A DNA stretch of 64,000 nucleotides from positions 32,464-96,463 of the forward strand of contig JANXWK010000001.1 in NCBI GenBank assembly GCA_025351165.1, written 5' to 3'. The translations under genes and the position numbers were made by a program. Below are positions 1 to 7,387 of this stretch, one piece after another (position 1 is the first letter of the stretch; every line of letters starts with the position of its first letter). The stretch is from Hyphomicrobiales bacterium (GTDB lineage Bacteria; Pseudomonadota; Alphaproteobacteria; Rhizobiales; Beijerinckiaceae). The notes under the pieces are model-generated. The model was not told the origin of the DNA. It did not search any database and saw only the letters and a program-made list of their open reading frames with translations.

Positions 1-462
1 ACCCTTACAGGACCAGAGGGTGAGATACAAAAAATTGGGCTGCATCCTGTTGAGGCTGGTATTTGGAGAGCAACAGTTAATGTTAAAAAGAATGGGCTGT
101 ATAAAGGCTCTGACTCAAAACTTACAGGCTTTACAAATGTTGGGGCTGCCAATGCTCAGGAATTTCGTAATGTTGTAAGTACGACAGATATTTTGCAGCC
201 AATCGCCGATGAAACGGGAGGATCCGTGCGCAGACTCAATCAGAACACTGAATTTGTACTACCGCGTATTGTAGATGTTTCAACAGGAGTACGGTTTACA
301 GGCTCTGACTATATTGGTCTGCGCTCAAATACTGCTTATGTTGTTAAAGGGGTTGGGCTACTTTCATTCATGTCAGGATTTTTGGGGCTTTTACTATTGT
401 TTGCAGGAATTATCCTTAGCTGGTTTCGAGAGGCTAGGGGGTTTATGCGCCTCACAAGATAG
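1..462 (+). CDS. C-terminal part of a membrane-anchored protein (MoxR/DUF58 operon type), 5' truncated
   Basis: The frame is open from the first base and ends at a TAG at 460-462, so about 153 C-terminal residues are visible and the start lies outside the window. The end of the protein reads as an extracytoplasmic domain, with the motif TGGSVRRL and later GSDYIGLR, followed by one hydrophobic segment (LLSFMSGFLGLLLLFAGIIL) and a short basic tail. This arrangement resembles the C-terminus of the large glutamine-amidotransferase-like membrane proteins found beside MoxR ATPase and DUF58 genes in alphaproteobacteria. The family assignment rests on those short motifs only. A TTG at 193 is unlikely to be the start, because coding continues upstream of it. 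Confidence 0.65.
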   Translation, partial: TLTGPEGEIQKIGLHPVEAGIWRATVNVKKNGLYKGSDSKLTGFTNVGAANAQEFRNVVSTTDILQPIADETGGSVRRLNQNTEFVLPRIVDVSTGVRFTGSDYIGLRSNTAYVVKGVGLLSFMSGFLGLLLLFAGIILSWFREARGFMRLTR

Positions 463-488
463 CAGGTGATTTAGCTTACGTATTTAAT

Positions 489-821
489 TCAAGGCAGTTT
501 CAGTGCTGGTGGCTTATCACCATAAGGCGGTATATTTTTAGGAATGATGGCTGGAAAAGTTGGCAAGTTTTTTGAACGCGCAACTCTAACGGCATTAGCT
601 TTTGCCTCATTAAAGTTTTTACCTTCTATACGCTCAACATGGTTCTTGCTATCCACGATCGCATATTTACAGGTTTGTGACAAAAGTAATCTTATATACT
701 TGCCTTTACCAACTTCAACCAGCTCATTAAGTTGAAGATTTTTAGAAAAATCATCTTTTCCATTTAGGCAGGTTGTTACGCGATCTGGCCTAAGACCAGG
801 AACAATTCTTGTTCCACCCAT
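489..821 (-). CDS. Small hypothetical protein, 110 aa
   Basis: The ATG at 821 is preceded by a GGAG ribosome-binding site about nine bases upstream, which supports a real gene. The product is basic and soluble, with no signal peptide or membrane segment, and ends in a proline-rich stretch (PAIIPKNIPPYGDKPP). I recognise no family. The gene converges on the membrane-protein gene ending at 462. About 75 bases upstream of its start is the most divergent copy of the 25-bp element also found before the genes at 18361, 59738 and 63942, which suggests shared control. A shadow frame exists on the other strand (544-735), but it lacks a comparable ribosome-binding site. Confidence 0.6.
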   Translation of the reverse strand: MGGTRIVPGLRPDRVTTCLNGKDDFSKNLQLNELVEVGKGKYIRLLLSQTCKYAIVDSKNHVERIEGKNFNEAKANAVRVARSKNLPTFPAIIPKNIPPYGDKPPALKLP

Positions 822-894
822 TATTCTTACTCCTATTATTGTTCATTAAAAGGGCATTACAATATATTTTGCTTTGCTATAACGAGTATTAAAC

Positions 895-919
895 TCCCAA
901 CCTTACATGAACCTGACAA
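895..919 (-). promoter_or_regulatory. Copy 1 of the four-copy TGTAAGG direct-repeat element
   Basis: Read on the minus strand the element is TTGTCAGGTTCA followed by TGTAAGGTTGGGA. It matches the copies at 18302, 59598 and 63829 at about 19-21 of 25 positions. Like two of them it follows a T-tract (eight Ts, then CATTC, then CTTGT). It lies upstream of the unknown 110-aa gene that starts at 821. The two half-sites are 11 bp apart, the geometry of tandem binding sites for OmpR/PhoB-family regulators. It is the most divergent of the four copies. Confidence 0.5.
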
Positions 920-965
920 GGAATGAAAAAAAACCATTTTTTTAAATATTTTATAACTAAAGTTT

Positions 966-1463
966 TTAAGCTACTATTGTACCGTTTTTCATAGTGTTTA
1001 AAGCTCCCTCTTCCAACTCCAGATATAAAAGTCTTGAGGGGTTTACAGGGCCTGGTAAAATAATTTTGCCCATTGGCACCTGTTTAAATCCAGCTTTTGA
1101 ATAGTAAGGTAAATCCCCCACCAGAATAACCAGCTTATAGCCATGCTGGACTGCAATATTAAGAGACTTTTTCATTAACGCTCGACCTATTCCTTTACCT
1201 TCAAAGGCAGGTTCGACTGTAAGAGGCCCCAGCAGCAGACAAGGTATGCCAGAAATTTTTATAGGCGTTTGACGAATTGATCCTACGAGCAATGTACCAA
1301 CTTTTGCAATGAAAGACAGGCGCGGGTCGTCTTCCCCCATTTCCCTCATACGAGAGGCTGTGCGTGTAAAACGTCCAGGCCCGAAAGTCCGATCATGCAG
1401 TTTCTCAATTGCTGAAGTTTCTGCGGAGGTTTCGGAAGATATAGTAAAATTCAGTTCCAGCAT
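966..1463 (-). CDS. GNAT-family N-acetyltransferase
   Basis: The product is 165 residues when started at the ATG at 1463 (MLELNF). The longer frame to 1541 would run into the 3' end of fliP and adds a non-conserved leader. The acetyl-CoA binding segment is visible as LTVEPAFEGKGIGRALM (the V-x-P ... G-x-G-x-A pattern of GNAT motif A), followed by a YYSKAGF segment typical of the C-terminal GNAT strand. The early part (LHDRTFGPGRFTRTASRMRE) matches YhbS-like GNATs of alphaproteobacteria. The substrate is unknown. It follows fliP closely on the same strand, but nothing in the sequence ties it to motility. Confidence 0.8.
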   Translation of the reverse strand: MLELNFTISSETSAETSAIEKLHDRTFGPGRFTRTASRMREMGEDDPRLSFIAKVGTLLVGSIRQTPIKISGIPCLLLGPLTVEPAFEGKGIGRALMKKSLNIAVQHGYKLVILVGDLPYYSKAGFKQVPMGKIILPGPVNPSRLLYLELEEGALNTMKNGTIVA

Positions 1464-1492
1464 TATTGTTCTACTATTTTGCAAAAGGTTTT

Positions 1493-2278
1493 CTAGCTTC
1501 CACCATAACTTTGAATGAGGCTGCCAGCAACCAAATGCCATCCATCAACCAGTACAAAAAAGATAAGTTTGAAAGGTAAGGCTATAGTAACTGGTGGCAA
1601 CATCATCATTCCCATTGAAAGTAATATGGAAGAGACAACCAGGTCGATAATCAGAAAGGGGATAAACAGTAAAAAGCCAATTTCAAACGCGCGACGTAAT
1701 TCCGAAATCATAAAAGCTGGGACAATAATGTTAAGGGGTGTTGCATCAGCCGTTGCAGGCTTTGGAGCATTACTGAGTGTTATAAACAGACCAATATCTT
1801 TTTCACGAACATGGCGGAGCATAAATTTTTTAAATGGCTCAGAAACACGATTAAAAGCTTCTGTTTCCTGAATTTGGCCTGCAACGAGGGGCTGAACTCC
1901 ATTAGTATAGGCCGTTTGAAATGTGGGTGCCATAACAAAAGCCGTCAGAAATAGTGCCAAGGCTGTCATAACACCGTTTGGCGGAGCAGATTGTGTTCCA
2001 AGAGCTGTACGCAAAAGTGATAAAACAACAATTATTCTTGTAAAAGATGTCACCATTACCAAAATGGATGGTGCAAGAGACAGGACTGTTATGAGGGCAA
2101 CCAGCTGAAGCCCACGCTGCGTTAATCCTGAACCTGGATTAAAGTTTATCCCTATATCTTGTGCATGAGACAATGTAGAAAAACTAGAGACGGTAATCAG
2201 AATTACAAAGATTTTCAGAGCTAGGTGTAATACAAATGAAGATGGTTTTTTTTCCATGTTATGTTTGATTTTATGCAT
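1493..2278 (-). CDS. fliP: Flagellar type III export gate protein FliP
   Basis: The product has 261 residues, close to the usual FliP length. It begins with a cleavable signal peptide (hydrophobic stretch ending near SHAQ), then the large hydrophobic domain with SFTRIIVVLSLLRTALGTQ, a periplasmic loop, and the C-terminal helices with PAFMISELRRAFEIGFLLFIPFL. FliP forms the export channel with FliQ and FliR in the flagellar basal body. The start overlaps the end of fliO by 8 bases, so translation is probably coupled. fliQ and fliR are encoded on the opposite strand about 3 kb away, so the export-gate genes are split across two divergent units. Confidence 0.97.
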   Translation of the reverse strand: MHKIKHNMEKKPSSFVLHLALKIFVILITVSSFSTLSHAQDIGINFNPGSGLTQRGLQLVALITVLSLAPSILVMVTSFTRIIVVLSLLRTALGTQSAPPNGVMTALALFLTAFVMAPTFQTAYTNGVQPLVAGQIQETEAFNRVSEPFKKFMLRHVREKDIGLFITLSNAPKPATADATPLNIIVPAFMISELRRAFEIGFLLFIPFLIIDLVVSSILLSMGMMMLPPVTIALPFKLIFFVLVDGWHLVAGSLIQSYGGS

Positions 2279-3413
2279 TTTTGTTAGGTATGCGGCCTAA
2301 CAGACGCGCCATCTCCTGTTCAAGGTCAAGTACAAGGCTATCTGCTGCCAGAGACGGTTTTGCATTTTCTGTTTCAACTTCCAGCTCGGGTTTTGAGACA
2401 GCTGGAAGTTCAGGCAGTTTTTCTGGTGCAGATTCTATCGGCCTTGAGATTTCTGGTGTTACAGCTCCTGATTTTAACTCAACAGGTTTTGAAGACGAAC
2501 TAACTGGACGGCGTAGAGCTTCTTCCAAGCGTCTTGTCGCATCGCCAAAAGCTGTTGAAATTTGCTGTTTTTTGGGTTCAGATTTTGGAGAGTTTTCTAG
2601 AACGGGAACGGGCGGATGCATTTGCACAGTGGAACTAGGTTCTTGCTTTATTGAAGTTTCTTGTTCTGCAAAAAACTGCTGTGTTAAACTATCAGTATCA
2701 AATTTTTGCAAACTTTCAGGTTCTACAGACAATACAGGTTTTTTTTCTGGCATGTTTTCTAGCACGTTTTCTTCACGCAATGTATCATCTTGCATTTTTT
2801 GCAGAGATTTTACAGGTTCTGTTTTGGGAGAAAACGTTTTTTGAGCTGGTATTGACGTGCGAAGGTCAAGATTAGGAACATTCAGTTTTGGAATGTTCAA
2901 CCTGGATACAATGGAAGATACGGGTGCTGTCTGTGGTGTTTGTGACGCACTGTCCATGTTAAACTCTGTGCTGGTGCGGTCTGAGTTGTTTGGGCGTGTC
3001 GTAGCAATAGCACCTGAAGGAGCCTCTATGCTTAAGTCATCTTGAAGTTTTGAGGTAACAGTTGGCCGTGTTGAGGTATCCATAACTGGGAGTTCTGGCC
3101 TGACACCGCGTATGATATTGCGTTCAATCAACAGGTCGTTTGGGCCACCAATCAACACAAGATGCTCAACATTGTCACGCCTGACAATAACTAGTCTGCG
3201 TCCTTGGCGATCAAGGTTAAAAAAATCTGTCACACCAAGCCTTGCAGGCCTATTTCGGCGGTCAGGAGACCCACTCATGTTAAATGTAGCACCAAATAAA
3301 CGACGCAATGCCAATATTGCAATGATGGCAACCAGGATGAATGCAAGTCCCAGAACGCTCCAAAGCACAAACTTGGCGCCGTTTTCACCTAATATGATCT
3401 GCAATTGAGACAT
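2271..3413 (-). CDS. fliO: FliO-like flagellar assembly protein with a long disordered tail
   Basis: The product has 380 residues. A single transmembrane helix near residues 15-37 (FVLWSVLGLAFILVAIIAIL) is followed by a FliO-type cytoplasmic domain with RRLVIVRRDNVEHLVLIGGP, where the VRRDxxEHLxLIGG pattern is characteristic of alphaproteobacterial FliO. Residues from about 120 to 370 are low-complexity, rich in Pro, Ser, Glu and Thr, so most of the protein is probably disordered. FliO helps assemble the FliP ring, and fliP follows with an 8-base overlap. The intergenic region upstream contains the CtrA-type box at 3559-3574, shared with the divergent flgB unit. Confidence 0.88.
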   Translation of the reverse strand: MSQLQIILGENGAKFVLWSVLGLAFILVAIIAILALRRLFGATFNMSGSPDRRNRPARLGVTDFFNLDRQGRRLVIVRRDNVEHLVLIGGPNDLLIERNIIRGVRPELPVMDTSTRPTVTSKLQDDLSIEAPSGAIATTRPNNSDRTSTEFNMDSASQTPQTAPVSSIVSRLNIPKLNVPNLDLRTSIPAQKTFSPKTEPVKSLQKMQDDTLREENVLENMPEKKPVLSVEPESLQKFDTDSLTQQFFAEQETSIKQEPSSTVQMHPPVPVLENSPKSEPKKQQISTAFGDATRRLEEALRRPVSSSSKPVELKSGAVTPEISRPIESAPEKLPELPAVSKPELEVETENAKPSLAADSLVLDLEQEMARLLGRIPNKNA

Positions 3414-3467
3414 AACTCAAACTCTTTGCTGCAACACGTTGACATTGGATCAAGCCTACTTGATTCC

Positions 3468-3483
3468 TTAATTAACGTTTACC
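3468..3483. promoter_or_regulatory. Degenerate second CtrA-like site
   Basis: TTAA, seven bases, then TTACC. This matches the TTAA-N7-TTAAC consensus except for one base in the second half. It lies 55 bp from the fliO start and about 75 bp from the perfect site at 3559. On its own it would not be persuasive in AT-rich intergenic DNA. Confidence 0.3.
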
Positions 3484-3558
3484 ATAAAGTCCTCATAAAT
3501 GTGAACATCCTTGAATAATAGTTAATTTTGTATCTTTCCGACACATATATCTCCGTTC

Positions 3559-3574
3559 TTAACTGTAAATTAAC
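3559..3574 (+). promoter_or_regulatory. CtrA box in the fliO/flgB divergent promoter region
   Basis: The sequence is TTAACTGTAAATTAAC, a perfect match to the alphaproteobacterial CtrA consensus TTAA-N7-TTAAC. It lies 64 bp before the flgB start and 145 bp from the fliO start, in a region where early flagellar promoters are expected. CtrA control of flagellar genes is established in Caulobacter and relatives. This window also encodes CckA, the kinase at the head of that pathway, and SciP, a CtrA inhibitor. Binding here is inferred from sequence only. Confidence 0.6.
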
Positions 3575-3583
3575 TATAATCGC

Positions 3584-3596
3584 GGCAAGAATTGCC
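3584..3596. promoter_or_regulatory. Short palindrome GGCAA-N3-TTGCC upstream of flgB
   Basis: This is a perfect 5-bp inverted repeat with a 3-base spacer, 42 bp before the flgB start and 10 bp downstream of the CtrA box. It could be an operator or simply part of the 5' leader. The same half-sites (CGGCAA and TTGCCG) recur with wide spacing near 63740-63776, upstream of another gene. Confidence 0.3.
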
Positions 3597-3637
3597 CAGT
3601 ACATCAAGTTATTTAAGAGTTTTAAAAGGTTTGGGCA

Positions 3638-4039
3638 ATGAACGGCGATCTACCAATTTTTTCTGCGCTTAAAGCACGCATGCACTGGAACCAGTCACGC
3701 CAGAAGCTAATTGCTGAAAATGTTGCCAATGCTGATAGCGTTGGTTACAAGCCCCGCGACCTTAAAGATTTTTCCAAGACATATGCTGCAACTGGGAGAA
3801 TTCAAGCCGTTGTTCAGCCAGCCATGACTTCCCCCACTCACCTTGCAGGTTTTGATCAACTCTCAGGGTTTTCCGCCCAAAAGGGTATGGATTTTGAAAC
3901 TGTACCTTCAGGCAATTCAGTCAATCTTGAAGACCAGATGACAAAACTTGCCGAGAACCAGATGGATTATCAGTCTGCGATCACAATTTATACAAAAAGT
4001 ATGAATTATCTAAAGATCGCCCTTGGAAAAGGTAAATAG
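3638..4039 (+). CDS. flgB: Flagellar basal-body rod protein FlgB
   Basis: The product has 133 residues, standard for FlgB. It carries the rod-protein N-terminal motif ENVANADSVGYKPRDL and a C-terminal heptad-like helix ending SMNYLKIALGKGK, which together form the coiled-coil D0 domain of axial proteins. FlgB forms the proximal rod between the MS ring and the rest of the rod. It is the first gene of a plus-strand unit flgB-flgC-fliE-fliQ-fliR-flhB and is preceded by a CtrA-type box. The gap to flgC is 28 bases, with a GAGG ribosome-binding site. Confidence 0.97.
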   Translation: MNGDLPIFSALKARMHWNQSRQKLIAENVANADSVGYKPRDLKDFSKTYAATGRIQAVVQPAMTSPTHLAGFDQLSGFSAQKGMDFETVPSGNSVNLEDQMTKLAENQMDYQSAITIYTKSMNYLKIALGKGK

Positions 4040-4067
4040 ACCTTAAAAAAGATAAAGAGGTGCTTAA

Positions 4068-4481
4068 ATGAATGATTTTCTCAAATCTCTGGCAATTTCG
4101 TCTTCTGGCCTTAAGGCGCAATCTGGAAGAATTCTCACTATCAGTGAAAATGTTGCCAATGCTGATTCATTGCCTACTAAAAGGGGTGATTTGCCATATC
4201 AGCGCAAGATAGCCCGTTTTGAACGCAGGTTTGATACAGAACTTGGCGCTGAAACTGTGCGTCTTGGTAAAGTGGCAAAAGACAAGACACCTTTTGTACA
4301 AAAACTGGACCCTGGTCATCCTGCTGCCAATGCAAACGGGTATGTGCAGACCCCAAATGTAAACCCTCTAATAGAAACAATGGATTTGGCTCAAGCTCAA
4401 AGCAGTTATCAGGCAGGTCTTAATGCCATAAAAGCCACACGATCAATGATGCAGGCAACCCTTGGTATTTTGCGTGCTTAA
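4068..4481 (+). CDS. flgC: Flagellar basal-body rod protein FlgC
   Basis: The product has 137 residues, typical for FlgC. The N-terminus carries SSSGLKAQSGRILTISENVANADS, the conserved rod-protein signature, and the C-terminus has NPLIETMDLAQAQSSYQAGL followed by a long helix. FlgC assembles into the proximal rod with FlgB and FlgF. It lies between flgB and fliE in the order common to alphaproteobacteria. In the ORF list a fragment on the opposite strand (4177-4380) is only a shadow frame. Confidence 0.97.
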   Translation: MNDFLKSLAISSSGLKAQSGRILTISENVANADSLPTKRGDLPYQRKIARFERRFDTELGAETVRLGKVAKDKTPFVQKLDPGHPAANANGYVQTPNVNPLIETMDLAQAQSSYQAGLNAIKATRSMMQATLGILRA

Positions 4482-4521
4482 CCAGTTTTAGTTTTTTTAA
4501 TCCTTGAGAGGAGATATTATC

Positions 4522-4854
4522 ATGGCTACCCCGACCAATCCCGCAGCAAGTCTTGCAACAACCGCTTATTCAGCTGCCCAAAAATATGCAGACCCTTCAA
4601 AGCTCACCTCTCTCCAGTCCATAGGTGATCAACCAAATGGTGGGTTTGGTGACATGCTGCAAAGTGCTTTGAACAAGGTTTCTACTGCTGGTGCTAAAGC
4701 TGACACGCAATCCATAAAAGCTATCTCTGGCAAGGCTGATCTGGTTGATGTTGTGACAGCAGTTGCTGAAAGCGAAGCGGCGCTGGAGACACTTGTTGCT
4801 GTTCGAGACAAAGTCATTGCAGCCTATGAAGAAATCATGAGAATGCCAGTTTAA
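4522..4854 (+). CDS. fliE: Flagellar hook-basal body complex protein FliE
   Basis: I chose the ATG at 4522 (110 residues), which follows a GAGAGGAG ribosome-binding site. The upstream TTG at 4504 would place that site inside the coding sequence. The C-terminal half has the FliE pattern: DTQSIKAISGKADLVDVVTAVAESE and then ALETLVAVRDKVIAAYEEIMRMPV. FliE joins the MS ring to the rod and is exported early. The N-terminal half (NPAASLATTAYSAAQKYADP) is poorly conserved, as usual in this family. Confidence 0.95.
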   Translation: MATPTNPAASLATTAYSAAQKYADPSKLTSLQSIGDQPNGGFGDMLQSALNKVSTAGAKADTQSIKAISGKADLVDVVTAVAESEAALETLVAVRDKVIAAYEEIMRMPV

Positions 4855-4934
4855 GCCTGCCATTCAGCTCAGAAAATGCTGGCTTTAAATATTTATCTTA
4901 CATGGTTTAACTGGTTACATTAAAGGCTCATTGT

Positions 4935-5201
4935 ATGAATGGTGCTGAGGTTATGGACGTTGCGCGTGATGGTATTCTCACATTTTTCAAGATGGGAATG
5001 CCAGTCATGATGATTGGACTTGTTGTAGGTGTCGTTATTTCCCTCTTTCAGGCCCTTACACAGATTCAGGAACAGACCCTTGTTTATGTTCCCAAAATAG
5101 TCACAACATTTCTTGCTCTTATGTTCCTTATGCCCTTCATGAGTGACGCAATCTCTGGTTATATGCAACGCATAGCAACGCGAATCATTTCTGGGGGATA
5201 G
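4935..5201 (+). CDS. fliQ: Flagellar type III export gate protein FliQ
   Basis: The product has 88 residues with two transmembrane helices, the usual FliQ size and topology. The motif GVVISLFQALTQIQEQTLVYVPKI is the family signature. FliQ packs around the FliP-FliR core of the export gate. An 81-base gap separates it from fliE and 162 bases separate it from fliR, which is looser than the rest of the operon. Confidence 0.96.
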   Translation: MNGAEVMDVARDGILTFFKMGMPVMMIGLVVGVVISLFQALTQIQEQTLVYVPKIVTTFLALMFLMPFMSDAISGYMQRIATRIISGG

Positions 5202-5363
5202 TTTTTATGGCAGTATCCAAACGCTTGGTTCTACTGCATTTTTTATTTTTGCATTAAAACAGTCTGTGCTTTTGCAGCTGTTATCCAAATCCTTAACCCT
5301 GGTCAAAAGTCTGAAAATCTATTTCTAAAAGCCGTAGCATGACAGAATAAAAGGGAGACATTC

Positions 5364-6128
5364 ATGACAATCCGTCTCCTGCCAGAATTTGCACTGCTGT
5401 TCATGCTGGTTTTTGCACGTGTTGGTACGCTCGTCATGCTGATGCCTGGGATTGGGGAACGCGCAATCCTGTCGCGTGCAAGGTTGGGTCTTGGTGTGCT
5501 GACAGCCTTGATAATCGTGCCAATAGTAAAGCCTATGGTCAATGCCTCACCTTCGGATATTCCTGTTGTTTTAAATCTGCTGTTCATTGAACTTATCATC
5601 GGTGGAATGATCGGCATTTCAGCGCGGCTGGCTTTGTCTGCTCTTCAAACCGCAGGCGTTATTGTTGCCAACCAGCTGGCAATGTCGTACGCGCAGACAA
5701 TTGACCCAACCCAGGCTGGACAACAAAACGCAACTTTTGGTAATTTTATGTCCATGTTGGGTATAGCCCTGATATTTGCCATGGATCTTCACCACATTGC
5801 ATTAACCGCCATATTTGACAGCTACAAAATTTTTGCTCCAGGACAGATGCCCCTGGCTTCTGATGCCTCTACACTTGTGCTTAACATCATATCAGGTGCT
5901 TTTAAAACTGGGGTACAGATTTCCGCACCATTTCTGGTATTTGGATTAGTATTTAATGCAGGGCTGGGGGTGCTGGCCCGTATGATGCCTGCCTTGCAGG
6001 TTTTTAACCTGGCAATGCCTGCAACAATGATGCTGGGCACGCTCATATTTATTGCAATCATGGGGGGGATGATGTCGACTTTTATAAAGTTCATGGAGTC
6101 TACCCTTGCGCAGTTTCTGGTAAGATAA
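5364..6128 (+). CDS. fliR: Flagellar type III export gate protein FliR
   Basis: The product has 254 residues with about six hydrophobic helices. Conserved FliR segments include LLFMLVFARVGTLVMLMPGIGE near the N-terminus, FIELIIGGMIGISARLAL, and NQLAMSYAQTIDPTQAGQQ. FliR completes the helical export gate with FliP and FliQ. A GGGAG ribosome-binding site precedes the ATG. The 162 bases between fliQ and fliR contain only a 16-codon frame (5208-5258) and no recognisable signal. flhB follows after three bases, so the two are co-translated. Confidence 0.96.
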   Translation: MTIRLLPEFALLFMLVFARVGTLVMLMPGIGERAILSRARLGLGVLTALIIVPIVKPMVNASPSDIPVVLNLLFIELIIGGMIGISARLALSALQTAGVIVANQLAMSYAQTIDPTQAGQQNATFGNFMSMLGIALIFAMDLHHIALTAIFDSYKIFAPGQMPLASDASTLVLNIISGAFKTGVQISAPFLVFGLVFNAGLGVLARMMPALQVFNLAMPATMMLGTLIFIAIMGGMMSTFIKFMESTLAQFLVR

Positions 6129-6131
6129 GCC

Positions 6132-7199
6132 ATGGCAGAGGATGGCGACCAGGAAGACCGCACCGAAGAACCAACCCAGCGAAAACTTGATCAGGCGCTT
6201 GAAAAAGGTGATGTTGCCAAAAGCACTGAGGTGAGTACATTTTTTCTGCTTGGTGCTGCTACGCTCAGTTTCATGATTTTTGCTGGTCAAAACAGCCGTG
6301 ATTTAGGTATTTCCCTTCAATCTTTTCTAGGTAATATTCATCAGATATCACTTGATGGGCAAAGTCTTTCGATGATTGGGCGAAAATCACTGATAATCGG
6401 TATTACAGCTATTGGTATACCCATGCTGTTTCTGGTTATTGCAGGTATTGCAGGAAATATGTCCCAGCATAGGCTTGTTTGGAGTGTGGAGGCGCTAGCT
6501 CCAAAGTTTAGCAGACTATCGCCCATGGCTGGGTTCAAACGGGTTTTTGGCAAAGAGGCACTGGTTCAGTTCTTAAAAGGCCTACTGAAAATGACTATTG
6601 TAGGTATTGCTGTAGCAGTTGCTCTTTGGCCTGAACGGCTCAAACTTGAAAGCCTAGTCCAGGTTGATGTTGCAGCCCTTGCACCTGAAATTCTCAAACT
6701 CATTCTCAAGCTTATGGGTACAACCCTCGCCATTTTTGTGTTTATTGCAGGTGGGGATTTTGTATATCAGCGTTTTACCTGGATGAAGCGTCAGAAAATG
6801 ACACGCCAGGAAATTAAGGAAGAGCAAAAAGAAACAGATGGTAACCCTGAAATAAAACAGAAAATCAAACAGCTAAGAAGCAGGGCTGCCCGCAAACGTA
6901 TGATGGCAGCAGTTCCAAAAGCCAGTGTCATCATCACAAATCCAACCCATTTTGCTGTGGCGCTGCGCTATGAGCAGGGCATGAATGCGCCCATTTGCGT
7001 TGCCAAAGGACTTGATGCGATTGCCCTTAAAATCCGTGAGATTGCAGGGGAGCACAACATACCAATTGTTGAAGATAAGCCGCTTGCCAGAGCACTTCAT
7101 GCAGGCGTTGATATTGATGGGGAAATACCAGCAGAACATTACAAGGCCGTTGCGGAGGTCATTGGCTATGTGATGCGCTTTAGAAAAAAAGCAAACTAA
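6132..7199 (+). CDS. flhB: Flagellar export switch protein FlhB
   Basis: The product has 355 residues. The N-terminus has the family motif DRTEEPTQRKLDQALEKGDV. Four transmembrane helices follow, then the cytoplasmic linker with RQEIKEEQKETDGNPEIKQK. The autocleavage site NPTH is intact at about residues 270-273 and is followed by FAVALRYEQGMNAPICVAKG. FlhB switches export from rod and hook proteins to filament proteins after self-cleavage and interaction with FliK, which is encoded at 62 kb. It starts three bases after fliR. Confidence 0.97.
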   Translation: MAEDGDQEDRTEEPTQRKLDQALEKGDVAKSTEVSTFFLLGAATLSFMIFAGQNSRDLGISLQSFLGNIHQISLDGQSLSMIGRKSLIIGITAIGIPMLFLVIAGIAGNMSQHRLVWSVEALAPKFSRLSPMAGFKRVFGKEALVQFLKGLLKMTIVGIAVAVALWPERLKLESLVQVDVAALAPEILKLILKLMGTTLAIFVFIAGGDFVYQRFTWMKRQKMTRQEIKEEQKETDGNPEIKQKIKQLRSRAARKRMMAAVPKASVIITNPTHFAVALRYEQGMNAPICVAKGLDAIALKIREIAGEHNIPIVEDKPLARALHAGVDIDGEIPAEHYKAVAEVIGYVMRFRKKAN

Positions 7200-7387
7200 C
7201 GCATAATGACTAAAACCAGGTGATTCTATTGATCTGATCTGGATTGAATTGCAGGTGTTTAAGTATTGTTACTGTTCTTGCAAGCGGTAATATATCAGCC
7301 GATTTACAAGGATACACAAGACCAGTGTTAAAAAAGCAGCCAGAAGCGGGTTTTGAGAAACCATTTCAATTCATTGGAAAAATCGGC

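Noticed and set aside
846..860. TTAA-N7-TTAC as a CtrA site before the 110-aa gene
   Set aside because: One base off the consensus, in very AT-rich DNA; expected by chance.
2281..2844. 187-codon plus-strand frame opposite fliO
   Set aside because: It mirrors the low-complexity tail of fliO and has no conserved features, so the frame is a composition artefact.
5202..5363. Possible hidden gene between fliQ and fliR
   Set aside because: Only a 16-codon frame is present, without a family match; treated as spacer.
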